The notes below the pieces were generated by a model that worked only from the letters and a program-made list of their open reading frames with translations, was not told where the DNA came from and did not search any database. Below are positions 16,399 to 25,294 of a DNA stretch of 64,000 bases, piece after piece. Where the stretch lies: NCBI GenBank assembly GCA_964619885.1, contig CAZUGA010000020.1, positions 14,544-78,543 of the forward strand. Direction: 5' to 3'. Position numbers and translations under genes: made by a program. Positions within the stretch are counted from its first letter, which is position 1; each line of letters begins with the position of its first letter. Origin of the DNA: CAZUGA01 sp964619885. Its GTDB lineage: Bacteria > Pseudomonadota > Gammaproteobacteria > Methylococcales > UBA1147.

Positions 16399-17136
16399 TT
16401 GATTCGGTTAATTATCTTATTAGGACTAGTTCTGCTAGTTATTGTGGTCGTTCGAGGTATTGTTCGCGGGAAGTCGCAATCCGGGAGTCGTCAAGGTCAA
16501 TGGAGTTTACTGATTTTCGTTGGCGTATTAATTTTTGTAATGGTCGCGACTGGACGACTGAATTGGTTGCTACCCGTTCTGGGTGCTGTCGTGGCTATGG
16601 TCGTGCGGTTGCTCCCGTATCTGGTACGGTACGCCCCATTGTTGCATCGATTTTGGCAACAGCGAAAACCGTTTCAGCCGACCTCAGCAAAAGAAGACTT
16701 TTCCACCGTGAATACCGAATATATTCGCATGCGATTAAATCATGAATCGGGTGAAATAGACGGTGAAATTTTAAAAGGACGCTACCAGGGTAAGAAATTG
16801 CAGGATCTTGATCAAACTGCAGTGTTGAATTTGTTGCGAGAATGCCGGGCACAGGATCAGGATGCTATTGGTTTGATTGAGTCTTATCTCGACAGAATTT
16901 ATGGGACGGATTGGCGTAGTCGAGAGTATGAAGGGACTACGAATAAACGAACCAACGATAAAATGGATGAAGATGAAGCTCGAAGAATTTTAGGTTTATC
17001 TATCGATGCGTCAAATGATGAAATTATTCAGCAGCATCGAAAACTCATTCAGAAGAACCACCCAGATCGTGGAGGTTCAAGCTACTTGGCGGCTAAAATT
17101 AATCAAGCCAAAGACATACTGCTGGGCAATTGCTGA
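16399..17136 (+). CDS. Membrane-anchored J-domain protein
   Basis: 245 aa. Three hydrophobic segments (about 2-20, 36-50, 54-75), a cytosolic middle region (about 95-185), and a C-terminal J domain (about 188-245) with HPD at 221-223 (NHPDRGG). The J domain should recruit DnaK to the membrane; the C-terminal position resembles the mitochondrial Pam18/DjlA-like layout rather than DnaJ. It starts with TTG right after the VWA stop. Together with the VWA protein it forms a compact pair upstream of nlpD. The client is not evident. Confidence 0.8.
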   Translation: MIRLIILLGLVLLVIVVVRGIVRGKSQSGSRQGQWSLLIFVGVLIFVMVATGRLNWLLPVLGAVVAMVVRLLPYLVRYAPLLHRFWQQRKPFQPTSAKEDFSTVNTEYIRMRLNHESGEIDGEILKGRYQGKKLQDLDQTAVLNLLRECRAQDQDAIGLIESYLDRIYGTDWRSREYEGTTNKRTNDKMDEDEARRILGLSIDASNDEIIQQHRKLIQKNHPDRGGSSYLAAKINQAKDILLGNC

Positions 17137-17143
17137 CAAAATT

Positions 17144-17887
17144 ATGATTTGCCGCCAAATAAATTTGCGGTGTCTTTATTTTCGTCTCTTTATAATTGGT
17201 TGCGCTATTGTGACCATTTTGTCCGTGTTGGGCGGCTGTGCCTCTGATGATTTTCGATATCAAAATTTACGCGTCAATAGTAGGAGCTATACGGTTAAAC
17301 CCGGTGATACGCTTTATGGTATTGCCAAACGTGCCAATCTTGATTATCGGCGTTTAGCGGAATGGAATAAGATTCGCTACCCCTATAAGATCAAACCCAG
17401 ACAAATTATTCGTCTTTATGGCGCAGATAAAAACAAATCAATAAGTGCAAGGAGTAACTCAAAATATCCCACTCAAAACAGCAAAATCAAAAAAAATCAA
17501 AAAAAACCGAAAAAAAAGCTAAAGCTTAACTGGCAGTGGCCGATAAGGGGTGTAATTGCGAAGAACTTTTCGCAAACGGGAAGGAAGGGTTTAGATATCG
17601 TCGGGAAGTATGGGGAACCTGTACGAGCAGCGGCTGGAGGCAAAATAGTCTACAGTGGGCAGGGATTAATCGGATACGGAAATCTAGTTATTGTTAAGCA
17701 TAGCGGTAATTATTTGAGTGCTTATGGCAATAATAAACGATTACTCGTTCGAGAAGGTGATACCGTCAAACTAGGGCAAAAAATCGCCGAAGTTGGGAAA
17801 AGCGCAGCAAAACGCGCTGCTTTACACTTCGAGATTCGGAAAGACGGCAAACCGGTTAATCCAACTCTCTACCTACCGAAACCTTGA
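17144..17887 (+). CDS. nlpD: Murein hydrolase activator NlpD (LysM + degenerate LytM lipoprotein)
   Basis: 247 aa from the ATG at 17144. Lipoprotein signal with lipobox LGGC (Cys32), LysM peptidoglycan-binding domain (about 47-93: YTVKPGDTLYGIAKRA), a Lys/Gln-rich linker, and a LytM/M23 domain (about 130-243). The first zinc-binding His of LytM is replaced (GRKGLDI), though ALHFEIR keeps a His, so it is expected to be a non-hydrolytic activator of AmiC-type amidases in the periplasm at cell separation. The nlpD-rpoS order is conserved; the main rpoS promoter usually lies inside nlpD. Confidence 0.94.
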   Translation: MICRQINLRCLYFRLFIIGCAIVTILSVLGGCASDDFRYQNLRVNSRSYTVKPGDTLYGIAKRANLDYRRLAEWNKIRYPYKIKPRQIIRLYGADKNKSISARSNSKYPTQNSKIKKNQKKPKKKLKLNWQWPIRGVIAKNFSQTGRKGLDIVGKYGEPVRAAAGGKIVYSGQGLIGYGNLVIVKHSGNYLSAYGNNKRLLVREGDTVKLGQKIAEVGKSAAKRAALHFEIRKDGKPVNPTLYLPKP

Positions 17888-17925
17888 TCTGGTATGAGCA
17901 CTAAATTGAGCAGTGGAGAATCGGG

Positions 17926-18906
17926 ATGTCGGAAAATATCGTAGAAGCACACGCCGCAGTTGCGTCAGTAGGTAGTGATGATGTGGGGGCGTTTATTGCT
18001 GAGTCTGAAGCAGAAAATTCATTCGGTAGAGAGGCGGTGAGGCAAGTTGAATCAACCGAACATCAAACTGAATCCCAGCTCGATGCAACACGTTTGTATT
18101 TAAACGAGTTGGGTTCGTCAAAATTGCTTACTGCGGATGATGAGAAGCACTACGGTCGATTAGCGTTGCAAGGCGATGTGGCAGCGCGTAAGAAGATGAT
18201 CGAATGCAATCTACGACTCGTCGTAAAAATTTCACGGCGCTATTTGAATAGAGGGTTGCCATTATTAGATCTTATCGAGGAGGGTAATCTCGGTTTGATA
18301 CGCGCGGTTGAAAAATTCGACCCGGAAAGAGGATTTCGATTTTCGACCTACGCAACTTGGTGGATAAGGCAAACCATCGAGCGCGCGATTATGAATCAAA
18401 CCAGAACCATCCGGCTACCGATTCATATTGTCAAAGAAATGAATGGTTATCTAAAAGCTAGGCGCCAGCTTGCGCAAAAACTGGATAACGATCCCAGCGC
18501 TGAAGATATAGCCCTTCACTTGGATAAACCCGTTAAAACGGTTGAAAAAATGCTCAAACTAAACGAGCGGGTGACATCAGTGGACGTGCCGTACGGCCAG
18601 GATTCGGATAAACCGTTGGTGGAAGCCATTTCTGATGAATCCGCTCCTGGACCGACCGATATATTACAGAATGATGGATTGCAGGAGAATCTGGGTGAGT
18701 GGCTGGACCAGTTAAATGAAAAACAACGGGAAGTTATTTGTCGACGTTATGGTCTGCGCGGTTATGAAAACTCAACGTTGGAACAGGTCGCAAAGGAACT
18801 TGGTGTAACAAGAGAACGAGTCAGGCAGATCCAGATGGACGCATTGAAACGTATGAGGGAAATTCTCGAACAGGGTGGTTTCTCTATAGACACAATCTTT
18901 CATTAA
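17926..18906 (+). CDS. rpoS: RNA polymerase sigma factor RpoS (sigma-38)
   Basis: General stress and stationary-phase sigma factor. 326 aa: region 1.2 (DATRLYLNELGSSKLLT), region 2 with NLRLVVKISRRYLNRGLPLLDLIEEGNLGLIRAVEKFDPERGFRFSTYA (shown here only as family landmarks), WWIRQTIERAIMNQ, region 3 around LPIHIVKEMN, and region 4 helix-turn-helix LEQVAKELGVTRERVRQIQ. A good Shine-Dalgarno (GGAG) precedes the ATG. Immediately downstream of nlpD, as in other gammaproteobacteria. A perfect terminator palindrome follows at 19002. Confidence 0.97.
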   Translation: MSENIVEAHAAVASVGSDDVGAFIAESEAENSFGREAVRQVESTEHQTESQLDATRLYLNELGSSKLLTADDEKHYGRLALQGDVAARKKMIECNLRLVVKISRRYLNRGLPLLDLIEEGNLGLIRAVEKFDPERGFRFSTYATWWIRQTIERAIMNQTRTIRLPIHIVKEMNGYLKARRQLAQKLDNDPSAEDIALHLDKPVKTVEKMLKLNERVTSVDVPYGQDSDKPLVEAISDESAPGPTDILQNDGLQENLGEWLDQLNEKQREVICRRYGLRGYENSTLEQVAKELGVTRERVRQIQMDALKRMREILEQGGFSIDTIFH

Positions 18907-19001
18907 TTTTAGCATCCGGCGAATTCTATTTGCCGGCTCAAGATTTTAGTTGAAAAATTCACGGATTATGTGAATTAAGCCGTAAATCTGCTATTTTGAT
19001 G

Positions 19002-19035
19002 TGCAAAAAGCCCTCTATATAGAGGGCTTTTTGCA
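19002..19035. terminator. Bidirectional Rho-independent terminator after rpoS
   Basis: A perfect 34-nt palindrome: arms TGCAAAAAGCCCTCTAT and its exact reverse complement, with a GC-rich core and flanking A and T runs on the two sides, so it can terminate in both directions. It lies 95 bp past the rpoS stop. Confidence 0.93.
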
Positions 19036-19325
19036 TTGACAGGAACAATGCTCATTAGTATCCTGAAAAGCTAACTACTTTAGATATTTAGCCTTTTATT
19101 GCGTGTCCATTTCGTCGAGGTGGGATTTTGCCTTTCATCGGGTAAAACATCGGATATAGCCGCGGCTTGCATCCAACGTCATCCGTTCAGTATCACTTCG
19201 CAATTTATAGCTCAGGCTATTTACCCGATGTATTTGGCTCGGTTGTATCTGGGACATGGTCTATTCGCATCATATTCAAACAAAATAGAGAACGACCCTA
19301 TATGTCCAGGTAGGTTGTTGAGTGT

Positions 19326-19354
19326 TTGACAAAAATACTTGTGGCTAGTACAAA
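19326..19354 (+). promoter_or_regulatory. Sigma-70-type promoter for alaC
   Basis: A -35 box TTGACA (19326-19331, perfect) and a -10 box TACAAA (19349-19354) are separated by 17 bp. Transcription would begin near 19361, leaving a leader of only about 9 nt before the alaC ATG at 19370. Confidence 0.7.
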
Positions 19355-19369
19355 ATTTTAGATTGAGGA

Positions 19370-20554
19370 ATGGAAGAGTTTCAGCGCATTAGTCGGTTGC
19401 CCCCATATGTTTTTAATATCGTAAACGAATTAAAGGCTGAGGCGCGAGCGAGAGGGGAAGACATAATCGATGTCGGAATGGGGAATCCCGACCAACCCAC
19501 ACCGAAGCATATTGTTGATAAGTTGGTCGAAGTTTCGCAGCGTGAAGATACGCATCGGTATTCGGTGTCGAGGGGTATTCCGCGATTACGGCTTGCAATC
19601 TGCAACTGGTACCGCAATCGTTACGATGTAGAATTGGATTTCGATACACAAGCCATTGTTACGATCGGTTCTAAAGAGGGCTTGGCGCATTTAGCCTTGG
19701 CAACAGTGGGGTCTGGCGATGCAATCCTGGTGCCGAATCCAGCCTATCCTATTCATCCGTATGGGATGGTTATAGCGGGAGCCGATATTCGACACGTACC
19801 GTTGGTGCCCGGCGTGGACTTTTTCGATGAATTGGTCAAAGCAATCAAAACCTCCTGGCCAAAGCCAAAAATGTTATTGCTCAATTTTCCGGGTAATCCC
19901 ACGACGCAATGCATCGAACTGAATTTTTTTGAAAAAGTTATCGACATTGCTAAAGAGCATAAAATATGGGTTGTTCATGATTTTGCTTACGCAGATATTG
20001 TGTTCGATGGTTACAAAGCACCATCGATCCTGGAGGTGCCCGGGGCGACAGATGTTGCAGTAGAATTCTTTTCGCTGTCTAAAAGTTACAATATGCCGGG
20101 TTGGCGAGTTGGTTTTATGTGCGGGAACGAGCAATTGGTCGCTGCTCTGGGCCGTATGAAATCCTATTTGGATTACGGTATGTTTACCCCAATTCAAGTT
20201 GCTGCGATATCGGCACTAGAAGGCCCTCAGGATTGTGTGACCAAAATTTGTGAAACTTATCGCAGACGGCGTGATGTATTGTGTGATGGTTTGAATAGTA
20301 TTGGTTGGGAGGTCTCCAAGCCGCAGGCGACAATGTTTGTATGGGCACCAATACCAACTCAATTTCGGGCGATGGGTTCGCTGGAATTTTCGAAAAAACT
20401 CTTATTGGAAGCTAAGGTTGCGGTCTCCCCCGGTGTGGGCTTTGGACAATTTGGCGACGACCATGTTCGTTTCAGTTTGATCGAGAATGAACACCGCACC
20501 CGGCAAGCGCTGCGAGGTATTCGCAATATGCTCCGCGAAGCTAACGCTGTATAA
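19370..20554 (+). CDS. alaC: Alanine-synthesising aminotransferase AlaC
   Basis: PLP-dependent class I aminotransferase making alanine from pyruvate and glutamate. 394 aa. Block order closely follows E. coli AlaC: RLPPYVFNIVNELKAEARARGEDIIDVGMGNPD, HRYSVSRGIPRLR, IGSKEGLAHLALA, NFPGNPTTQC, FVHDFAYADIVFDGYKAPSI-like segment and the PLP lysine in SLSKSYNMPGWRVGF. The GAGGA before the ATG touches the start codon, so initiation may be unusual. It is followed 25 bp later by hom, a common pairing in proteobacteria. Confidence 0.94.
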   Translation: MEEFQRISRLPPYVFNIVNELKAEARARGEDIIDVGMGNPDQPTPKHIVDKLVEVSQREDTHRYSVSRGIPRLRLAICNWYRNRYDVELDFDTQAIVTIGSKEGLAHLALATVGSGDAILVPNPAYPIHPYGMVIAGADIRHVPLVPGVDFFDELVKAIKTSWPKPKMLLLNFPGNPTTQCIELNFFEKVIDIAKEHKIWVVHDFAYADIVFDGYKAPSILEVPGATDVAVEFFSLSKSYNMPGWRVGFMCGNEQLVAALGRMKSYLDYGMFTPIQVAAISALEGPQDCVTKICETYRRRRDVLCDGLNSIGWEVSKPQATMFVWAPIPTQFRAMGSLEFSKKLLLEAKVAVSPGVGFGQFGDDHVRFSLIENEHRTRQALRGIRNMLREANAV

Positions 20555-20579
20555 TCGCCGAATTTTGTTGCTCGGGAGT

Positions 20580-21896
20580 ATGAGTTTGAAGCCAGTAAAA
20601 ATAGGTTTGATTGGTCTTGGTACCGTTGGAGGTGGCACAGTAAATGTGCTACAGCGTAATTCTGTAGAGATTGCCCGACGCGCCGGAAGAGAAATAACCG
20701 TCGTCAAAGCTTCAACTCGGGATTTATCCAAGCCGCGAATCTGCCAGACCGACGGTATCGAGTTGGTGCAAGATCCAAAGGATATTGTGTCGAACAGTGA
20801 GATTGATATTGTTGTTGAATTAATCGGTGGTGACGGCCTGGCTAAAGATTTGGTAATCGACGCGATAGAACAGGGAAAGCATGTGGTAACTGCGAATAAG
20901 GCGTTGATAGCATTACACGGCAATGAGATTTTTGCTGCAGCGTCCCGCTGTGGTGTTGTGGTGGCTTTTGAAGCTGCGGTTGCGGGTGGGATACCCATAA
21001 TTAAGGCAATACGAGAGGGGTTAAGTGGAAACCGGATAGAATGGTTGGCAGGTATCATCAATGGTACCGGCAATTTCATTCTGACCGAAATGCGCGATAA
21101 AGGACGGGAGTTTGGGGATGTTCTTGCCGAGGCTCAAGCGTTGGGATATGCGGAAGCGGATCCGACCTTTGATGTGGAAGGAATAGATGCAGCCCACAAA
21201 TTAACCATATTGGCATCGATTGCTTTCGGTATTCCCCTGCAATTCAATAGAGTGTATACAGAAGGGATTTCGTCAATCTCTCGGGAAGATGTTGCCTATG
21301 CCGAGGAGCTGGGATACAGAATCAAGCATTTGGGAGTAGCCAAGCGAGCATTAAAGGGTATCGAATTGCGGGTTCACCCGACTTTAATTCCTGAGCGCCG
21401 GCTAATTGCTAATGTTGATGGGGTTAAAAATGCTGTTCTGGTCCATGGCGACGCAGTTGGCCCAACGTTGTATTACGGGGCAGGTGCTGGAGCGGAACCC
21501 ACCGCATCAGCAGTTGTGGCGGATATTGTTGATGTGGTTCGAGCCTTGACAGGTGATCCCGAAAATAGAGTGCCGCACTTGGCATTTCAACCTGAAGCTT
21601 TGCAAGATTTTCCAATTCTTTCGATGGACGACGTGGAAACAGCATACTACATTCGTTTCACCGCAGCGGATAAACCGGGTGTATTGGCAGATGTAACACG
21701 CATATTGGCAAGCCATGCAATTAGTATAGAAGCAGTCATACAGAAAGAACCGTTAGATGGTAAAAGCGATCTTCCGGTCATTATGCTGACCCATAGAGTG
21801 TTCGAGCGCGACCTGAATGCTGCCGTTTTAGAGATAGAAGCGCTTGACGCGGTTGTCGATAGTGTCAATCGAATACGGGTTGAAAATTTGGGTTAG
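20580..21896 (+). CDS. hom: Homoserine dehydrogenase (with ACT domain)
   Basis: Reduces aspartate semialdehyde to homoserine for threonine and methionine. 438 aa monofunctional form. N-terminal Rossmann motif IGLIGLGTVGGG, VVTANKAL, catalytic-domain block AAVAGGIPIIKAIREGLSGN and GIINGTGNFILTEM, and a C-terminal ACT domain (about 350-430: YYIRFTAADKPGVLADVTRILA) expected to mediate threonine feedback. The ATG at 20580 has CGGGAG upstream; the longer frame from 20487 would overlap alaC. No aspartokinase is fused. Confidence 0.96.
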   Translation: MSLKPVKIGLIGLGTVGGGTVNVLQRNSVEIARRAGREITVVKASTRDLSKPRICQTDGIELVQDPKDIVSNSEIDIVVELIGGDGLAKDLVIDAIEQGKHVVTANKALIALHGNEIFAAASRCGVVVAFEAAVAGGIPIIKAIREGLSGNRIEWLAGIINGTGNFILTEMRDKGREFGDVLAEAQALGYAEADPTFDVEGIDAAHKLTILASIAFGIPLQFNRVYTEGISSISREDVAYAEELGYRIKHLGVAKRALKGIELRVHPTLIPERRLIANVDGVKNAVLVHGDAVGPTLYYGAGAGAEPTASAVVADIVDVVRALTGDPENRVPHLAFQPEALQDFPILSMDDVETAYYIRFTAADKPGVLADVTRILASHAISIEAVIQKEPLDGKSDLPVIMLTHRVFERDLNAAVLEIEALDAVVDSVNRIRVENLG

Positions 21897-22084
21897 ATGT
21901 TGAAAATTGCTGTGGCGAAATTTTGGTTTGAGGCAGAAGTTAAGTCAGTAGACCAATTTCAAATCCACTCAATTCTTGGCAAACTTAAAAATTCGTAACT
22001 CATAATTTAGAAAATAAGCAGAGAAATAATTGAATTGCACGGTTCTCCGTGTGGCCATTGATTAATCATCGTATTTAATATTAT

Positions 22085-23176
22085 ATGTCAGTGAATAAAC
22101 GATATACCGGGCTAATTGACCGGTACGGTCAGCGTCTTCCGGTTGAAAAAAATACTCGTCCGATTAGTTTGGGTGAAGGTAATACACCGCTAATCCGTTT
22201 GGAAAATATACCCAACTTGGTCGGTAAAGACGTCGATATCTATGTAAAATATGAGGGATTGAATCCAACCGGTTCATTTAAAGACCGGGGTATGACGATG
22301 GCGGTGAGCAAAGCCGTACAGAGTGGTAGTAAAGCGATTATTTGTGCTTCGACCGGTAATACTTCAGCGTCTGCCGCAGCATACGCAAAACGTGCTGGAA
22401 TCACCGCATTTGTGTTGATTCCGGACGGTAAAATCGCGCTTGGCAAATTGGCGCAGACGATGATGTACGGCGCATTGATAATTCAGATCCGAGGAAATTT
22501 TGATGATGGAATGAGACTGGTCAAAGAGATTGCCGATCATGCGCCAGTGACGATAGTTAATTCAATCAATCCATTCAGGATTGAAGGCCAGAAAACTGCT
22601 GCGTTTGAAATTGTTGACGAATTAGGTAGAGCACCTGATTACCATTGCCTTCCGGTCGGCAATGCAGGCAATATAACCGCGTATTGGAAAGGCTATAAAG
22701 AGTATGCGTCTGATATCGATGGACTAGGTAAGATTACAGATTCAACTCCAATTATGGTTGGTTACCAGGCGGCGGGGGCTGCACCCTTCATTAAAGGGGG
22801 AATGATTGATGAACCTGAAACAGTTGCGACAGCGATTCGGATTGGTCACCCTCAATCATGGGATTATGCGTGGCAAGCGCAAAAGGAATCTGGTGGCTGG
22901 TTTGATAGTTTTGACGATAGCGAAATTTTGAAAGCGCAAAAAATGCTTGCCGAACATGAAGGCATCTTTTGCGAACCTGCATCCGCAACTTCGCTAGCCG
23001 GCGCATTGCACGATGTTACTGCCGGGAAGATTCCGCAGGGTAGTACAATCGTTTGCACGCTTACCGGTAACGGTCTGAAAGATCCAGATATAGCGATTAG
23101 CCAATCTACATTAAAACCACTTACGGTTGAATCCAACTTGGAGTCTGTCAAAGGCGCAATTTTGGAAAGATTGTAA
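22085..23176 (+). CDS. thrC: Threonine synthase
   Basis: PLP enzyme converting O-phosphohomoserine to threonine. 363 aa, the shorter form, unlike the roughly 430-aa E. coli protein. Landmarks: LGEGNTPLIRL, the PLP lysine in NPTGSFKDRGM, ICASTGNTSASAAAYA, phosphate-binding PVGNAGNITAYWKG and TLTGNGLKDPD. It follows hom after 188 bp with no strong structure, so it is probably on the same transcript or served by its own promoter. Completes the threonine branch with hom. Confidence 0.96.
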   Translation: MSVNKRYTGLIDRYGQRLPVEKNTRPISLGEGNTPLIRLENIPNLVGKDVDIYVKYEGLNPTGSFKDRGMTMAVSKAVQSGSKAIICASTGNTSASAAAYAKRAGITAFVLIPDGKIALGKLAQTMMYGALIIQIRGNFDDGMRLVKEIADHAPVTIVNSINPFRIEGQKTAAFEIVDELGRAPDYHCLPVGNAGNITAYWKGYKEYASDIDGLGKITDSTPIMVGYQAAGAAPFIKGGMIDEPETVATAIRIGHPQSWDYAWQAQKESGGWFDSFDDSEILKAQKMLAEHEGIFCEPASATSLAGALHDVTAGKIPQGSTIVCTLTGNGLKDPDIAISQSTLKPLTVESNLESVKGAILERL

Positions 23177-23285
23177 TTCAAGCCTGAAGAACTCTCGACC
23201 ATTCACCAGCCTACAAAATGCGCTGTGATTTATCGAAGTTAAAACAACATATGGATGATTTTGACAGCGAATAGGTGTTGCCCAA

Positions 23286-25028
23286 TTGAATAAACAGATT
23301 GTCGAAAGGTCTGTTAAATTACCGGGTAACGGATATTTAGACGGATTACATCCGATACTTCGGCGTGTATACAAAGCGCGCAATATTGAATCCAAGCAAC
23401 AACTGGATTACGCATTATCGCAGTTACCCCATCCGAATCTACTTGGTGGTATGGACGTGATGGTTGGAGAGTTGGTTGCGACTCTTCGAAAACAGAGTCG
23501 GATCTTGATTGTTGCGGATTTTGATACGGATGGAGCAACTAGCTGTGTAGTTGCGAAATTGGGATTGGAAATGATGGGTGCAAATGCCGTGAGTTATGCG
23601 GTGCCGAACCGATTCGAATATGGTTATGGCTTAACCCCGGAGATAGTTGACGTCGCGCTTCAAAAACAACCGGATGTCATTGTTACCGTTGACAACGGTA
23701 TTTCTAGCCTGGACGGTGTAGCCTATGCTAAAAGCCATGGATTGAGAGTATTGGTGACAGATCACCATCTGCCAGGTGACGTATTACCTGAAGCCAATGC
23801 TATTGTAAATCCCAATCTTCCAGGAGACCCGTTTCCGAGTAAATCTTTGGCTGGTGTCGGTGTTATGTTTTACGTGCTTAGTGCCTTGAGAGCTGAGTTG
23901 CGGGATAAGGACTGGTTTGCTGAGCGGGGTATTGCTGAACCCAACCTTGCGCAATTGTTAGATCTTGTTGCGTTGGGGACGGTTGCGGATGTGGTGCCTC
24001 TAGACCATGTGAATCGTGTTTTTATTCACCATGGCCTGAAGCGTATTAAAGCCGCAAAAACCCATGTGGGGATTCAAGCGATTATTGAAGTTGCGGGTCG
24101 TTCTATCACTTCATTGACGGCTGCCGATTTAGGTTTCGTGGTTGGGCCAAGGCTGAATGCAGCCGGCCGTTTAGAGGATATGTCGACGGGTATAGAATGC
24201 CTGTTGTCACAGGATTATGCTGATGCGCGCCAGCTCGCAAATCGTTTGGATACATTGAATAGCGAGCGACGAGAAATAGAAGGTCGTATGAAGCTTGAAG
24301 CGATGAGTTTTCTAGAGTCAGCCGAACTCAATGAGGGTTCATTAGTCCCTGCGGGCATCTGTCTATACGACGCAAATTGGCATCAAGGTATCGTAGGAAT
24401 ATTGGCTTCAAGGATCAAAGACCGCTTTAATCGTCCGGTGATTGCTTTTGCGCCGGCTGACGAAGGGACGTTGAAAGGTTCGGCCAGGTCCGTTGAGGGT
24501 GTGCATATGCGAGATTTATTGAGTGAAATTGCGTCGACGTATCCAGCATTGTTGGATCGATTTGGCGGTCATGCCATGGCCGCCGGATTGAGCTTAGATC
24601 TAACTAAGTTCGATGAATTCTCAGCAGTTTTTTCCCAATTTGTAGAAACGAAAATGGGTGCAGAAAATGGTCCTGGGATTTTTTATTCGGATGGTGAATT
24701 GACATCCAATCTTATGACATTGGAAATTGCAGACCTTATTCGGCAAAGCGGACCATGGGGACATAAGTTTCCCGAGCCAACGTTTCATGGTGAGTTTGAA
24801 GTTGTGCAGCTGAGAATACTAAAAAATCAACATCTTAAGTTTGTACTTAAACAACCAAACTATGAATTGTTGGTCGATGGAATTGCATTTTTTGTGGATG
24901 ACCCTAATCAATGGTTGGATTGTGAATTTGTAAGATTGGGCTACCGGTTATCGGTGAATGAATTTCGCGATGTCCGTTCATCGCAGATCATCGTCGAACA
25001 AATAGAGCGAATAGGTGAAGCAAATTAA
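23286..25028 (+). CDS. recJ: Single-stranded-DNA-specific 5'-3' exonuclease RecJ
   Basis: DHH-family exonuclease acting in RecF-pathway recombination and mismatch repair. 580 aa. Catalytic motifs: ILIVADFDTDGATS, VTVDNGI, VTDHHLPG (DHH), LVALGTVADVVPL, GPRLNAAGR, then the DHHA1 part with HQGIVGILASR and FGGHAMAAG, and a C-terminal OB-type domain. The start is TTG; no ATG gives the conserved N-terminus. Its location after thrC is typical of many proteobacteria; it ends before the suf operon promoter. Confidence 0.95.
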   Translation: MNKQIVERSVKLPGNGYLDGLHPILRRVYKARNIESKQQLDYALSQLPHPNLLGGMDVMVGELVATLRKQSRILIVADFDTDGATSCVVAKLGLEMMGANAVSYAVPNRFEYGYGLTPEIVDVALQKQPDVIVTVDNGISSLDGVAYAKSHGLRVLVTDHHLPGDVLPEANAIVNPNLPGDPFPSKSLAGVGVMFYVLSALRAELRDKDWFAERGIAEPNLAQLLDLVALGTVADVVPLDHVNRVFIHHGLKRIKAAKTHVGIQAIIEVAGRSITSLTAADLGFVVGPRLNAAGRLEDMSTGIECLLSQDYADARQLANRLDTLNSERREIEGRMKLEAMSFLESAELNEGSLVPAGICLYDANWHQGIVGILASRIKDRFNRPVIAFAPADEGTLKGSARSVEGVHMRDLLSEIASTYPALLDRFGGHAMAAGLSLDLTKFDEFSAVFSQFVETKMGAENGPGIFYSDGELTSNLMTLEIADLIRQSGPWGHKFPEPTFHGEFEVVQLRILKNQHLKFVLKQPNYELLVDGIAFFVDDPNQWLDCEFVRLGYRLSVNEFRDVRSSQIIVEQIERIGEAN

Positions 25029-25228
25029 ATTTGGCGTTGCGATTTATGTCGTCTCTTTCCAAACTAAAGCTTAAGCGCAAATTATTCCGCTAAGCGCCTT
25101 AAAAATTTGGTGTATGCAGGAAGCTGCAATCTGTTTTGAGTTAGTTCTAGATGTCCCCAAAACCTCTAGAAAGTATTCAGACTCATAAGTACTCCCTGTC
25201 AAATCGCGTAAAAAATTCTTATGTCTAA

Positions 25229-25251
25229 TAACCTAGTATTTTACTTGGTTA
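25229..25251. promoter_or_regulatory. Putative operator for the SUF regulator
   Basis: Dyad TAACCTAGTA / TACTTGGTTA with a 3-nt spacer (10-bp arms, one mismatch). Its length and AT-rich centre resemble IscR-type Rrf2 sites. It overlaps the -35 box of the suf promoter and sits 44 bp before the regulator gene, so autorepression is likely (inference). Confidence 0.55.
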
Positions 25252-25268
25252 ATAAACAGTACTAAAAT
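25240..25268 (+). promoter_or_regulatory. Promoter of the suf operon
   Basis: -35 TTTACT (25240-25245) and -10 TAAAAT (25263-25268) with a 17-bp spacer; start expected near 25275, followed by a GGTAGGAG ribosome binding site and the regulator ATG. The dyad at 25229-25251 covers the -35. Confidence 0.6.
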
Positions 25269-25294
25269 AGTCCGATTAGAAGGTAGGAGATTCG

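Larger units (their letters stand above)
18907..19369. other. Intergenic region between rpoS and alaC
   Basis: 463 bp holding the rpoS terminator and the alaC promoter, listed separately. A 76-codon forward frame starting with TTG at 19099 shows no family features and no ribosome binding site; I judged it not to be a gene. Confidence 0.5.

Noticed and set aside
18913..18941. CCGGC...GCCGG inverted repeat after rpoS
   Set aside because: Only 5 bp stem with a long loop and no T-run; the strong terminator lies further downstream.
19099..19329. 76-codon forward frame between rpoS and alaC
   Set aside because: TTG start without a ribosome binding site, no family resemblance, and a promoter for alaC overlaps its end.
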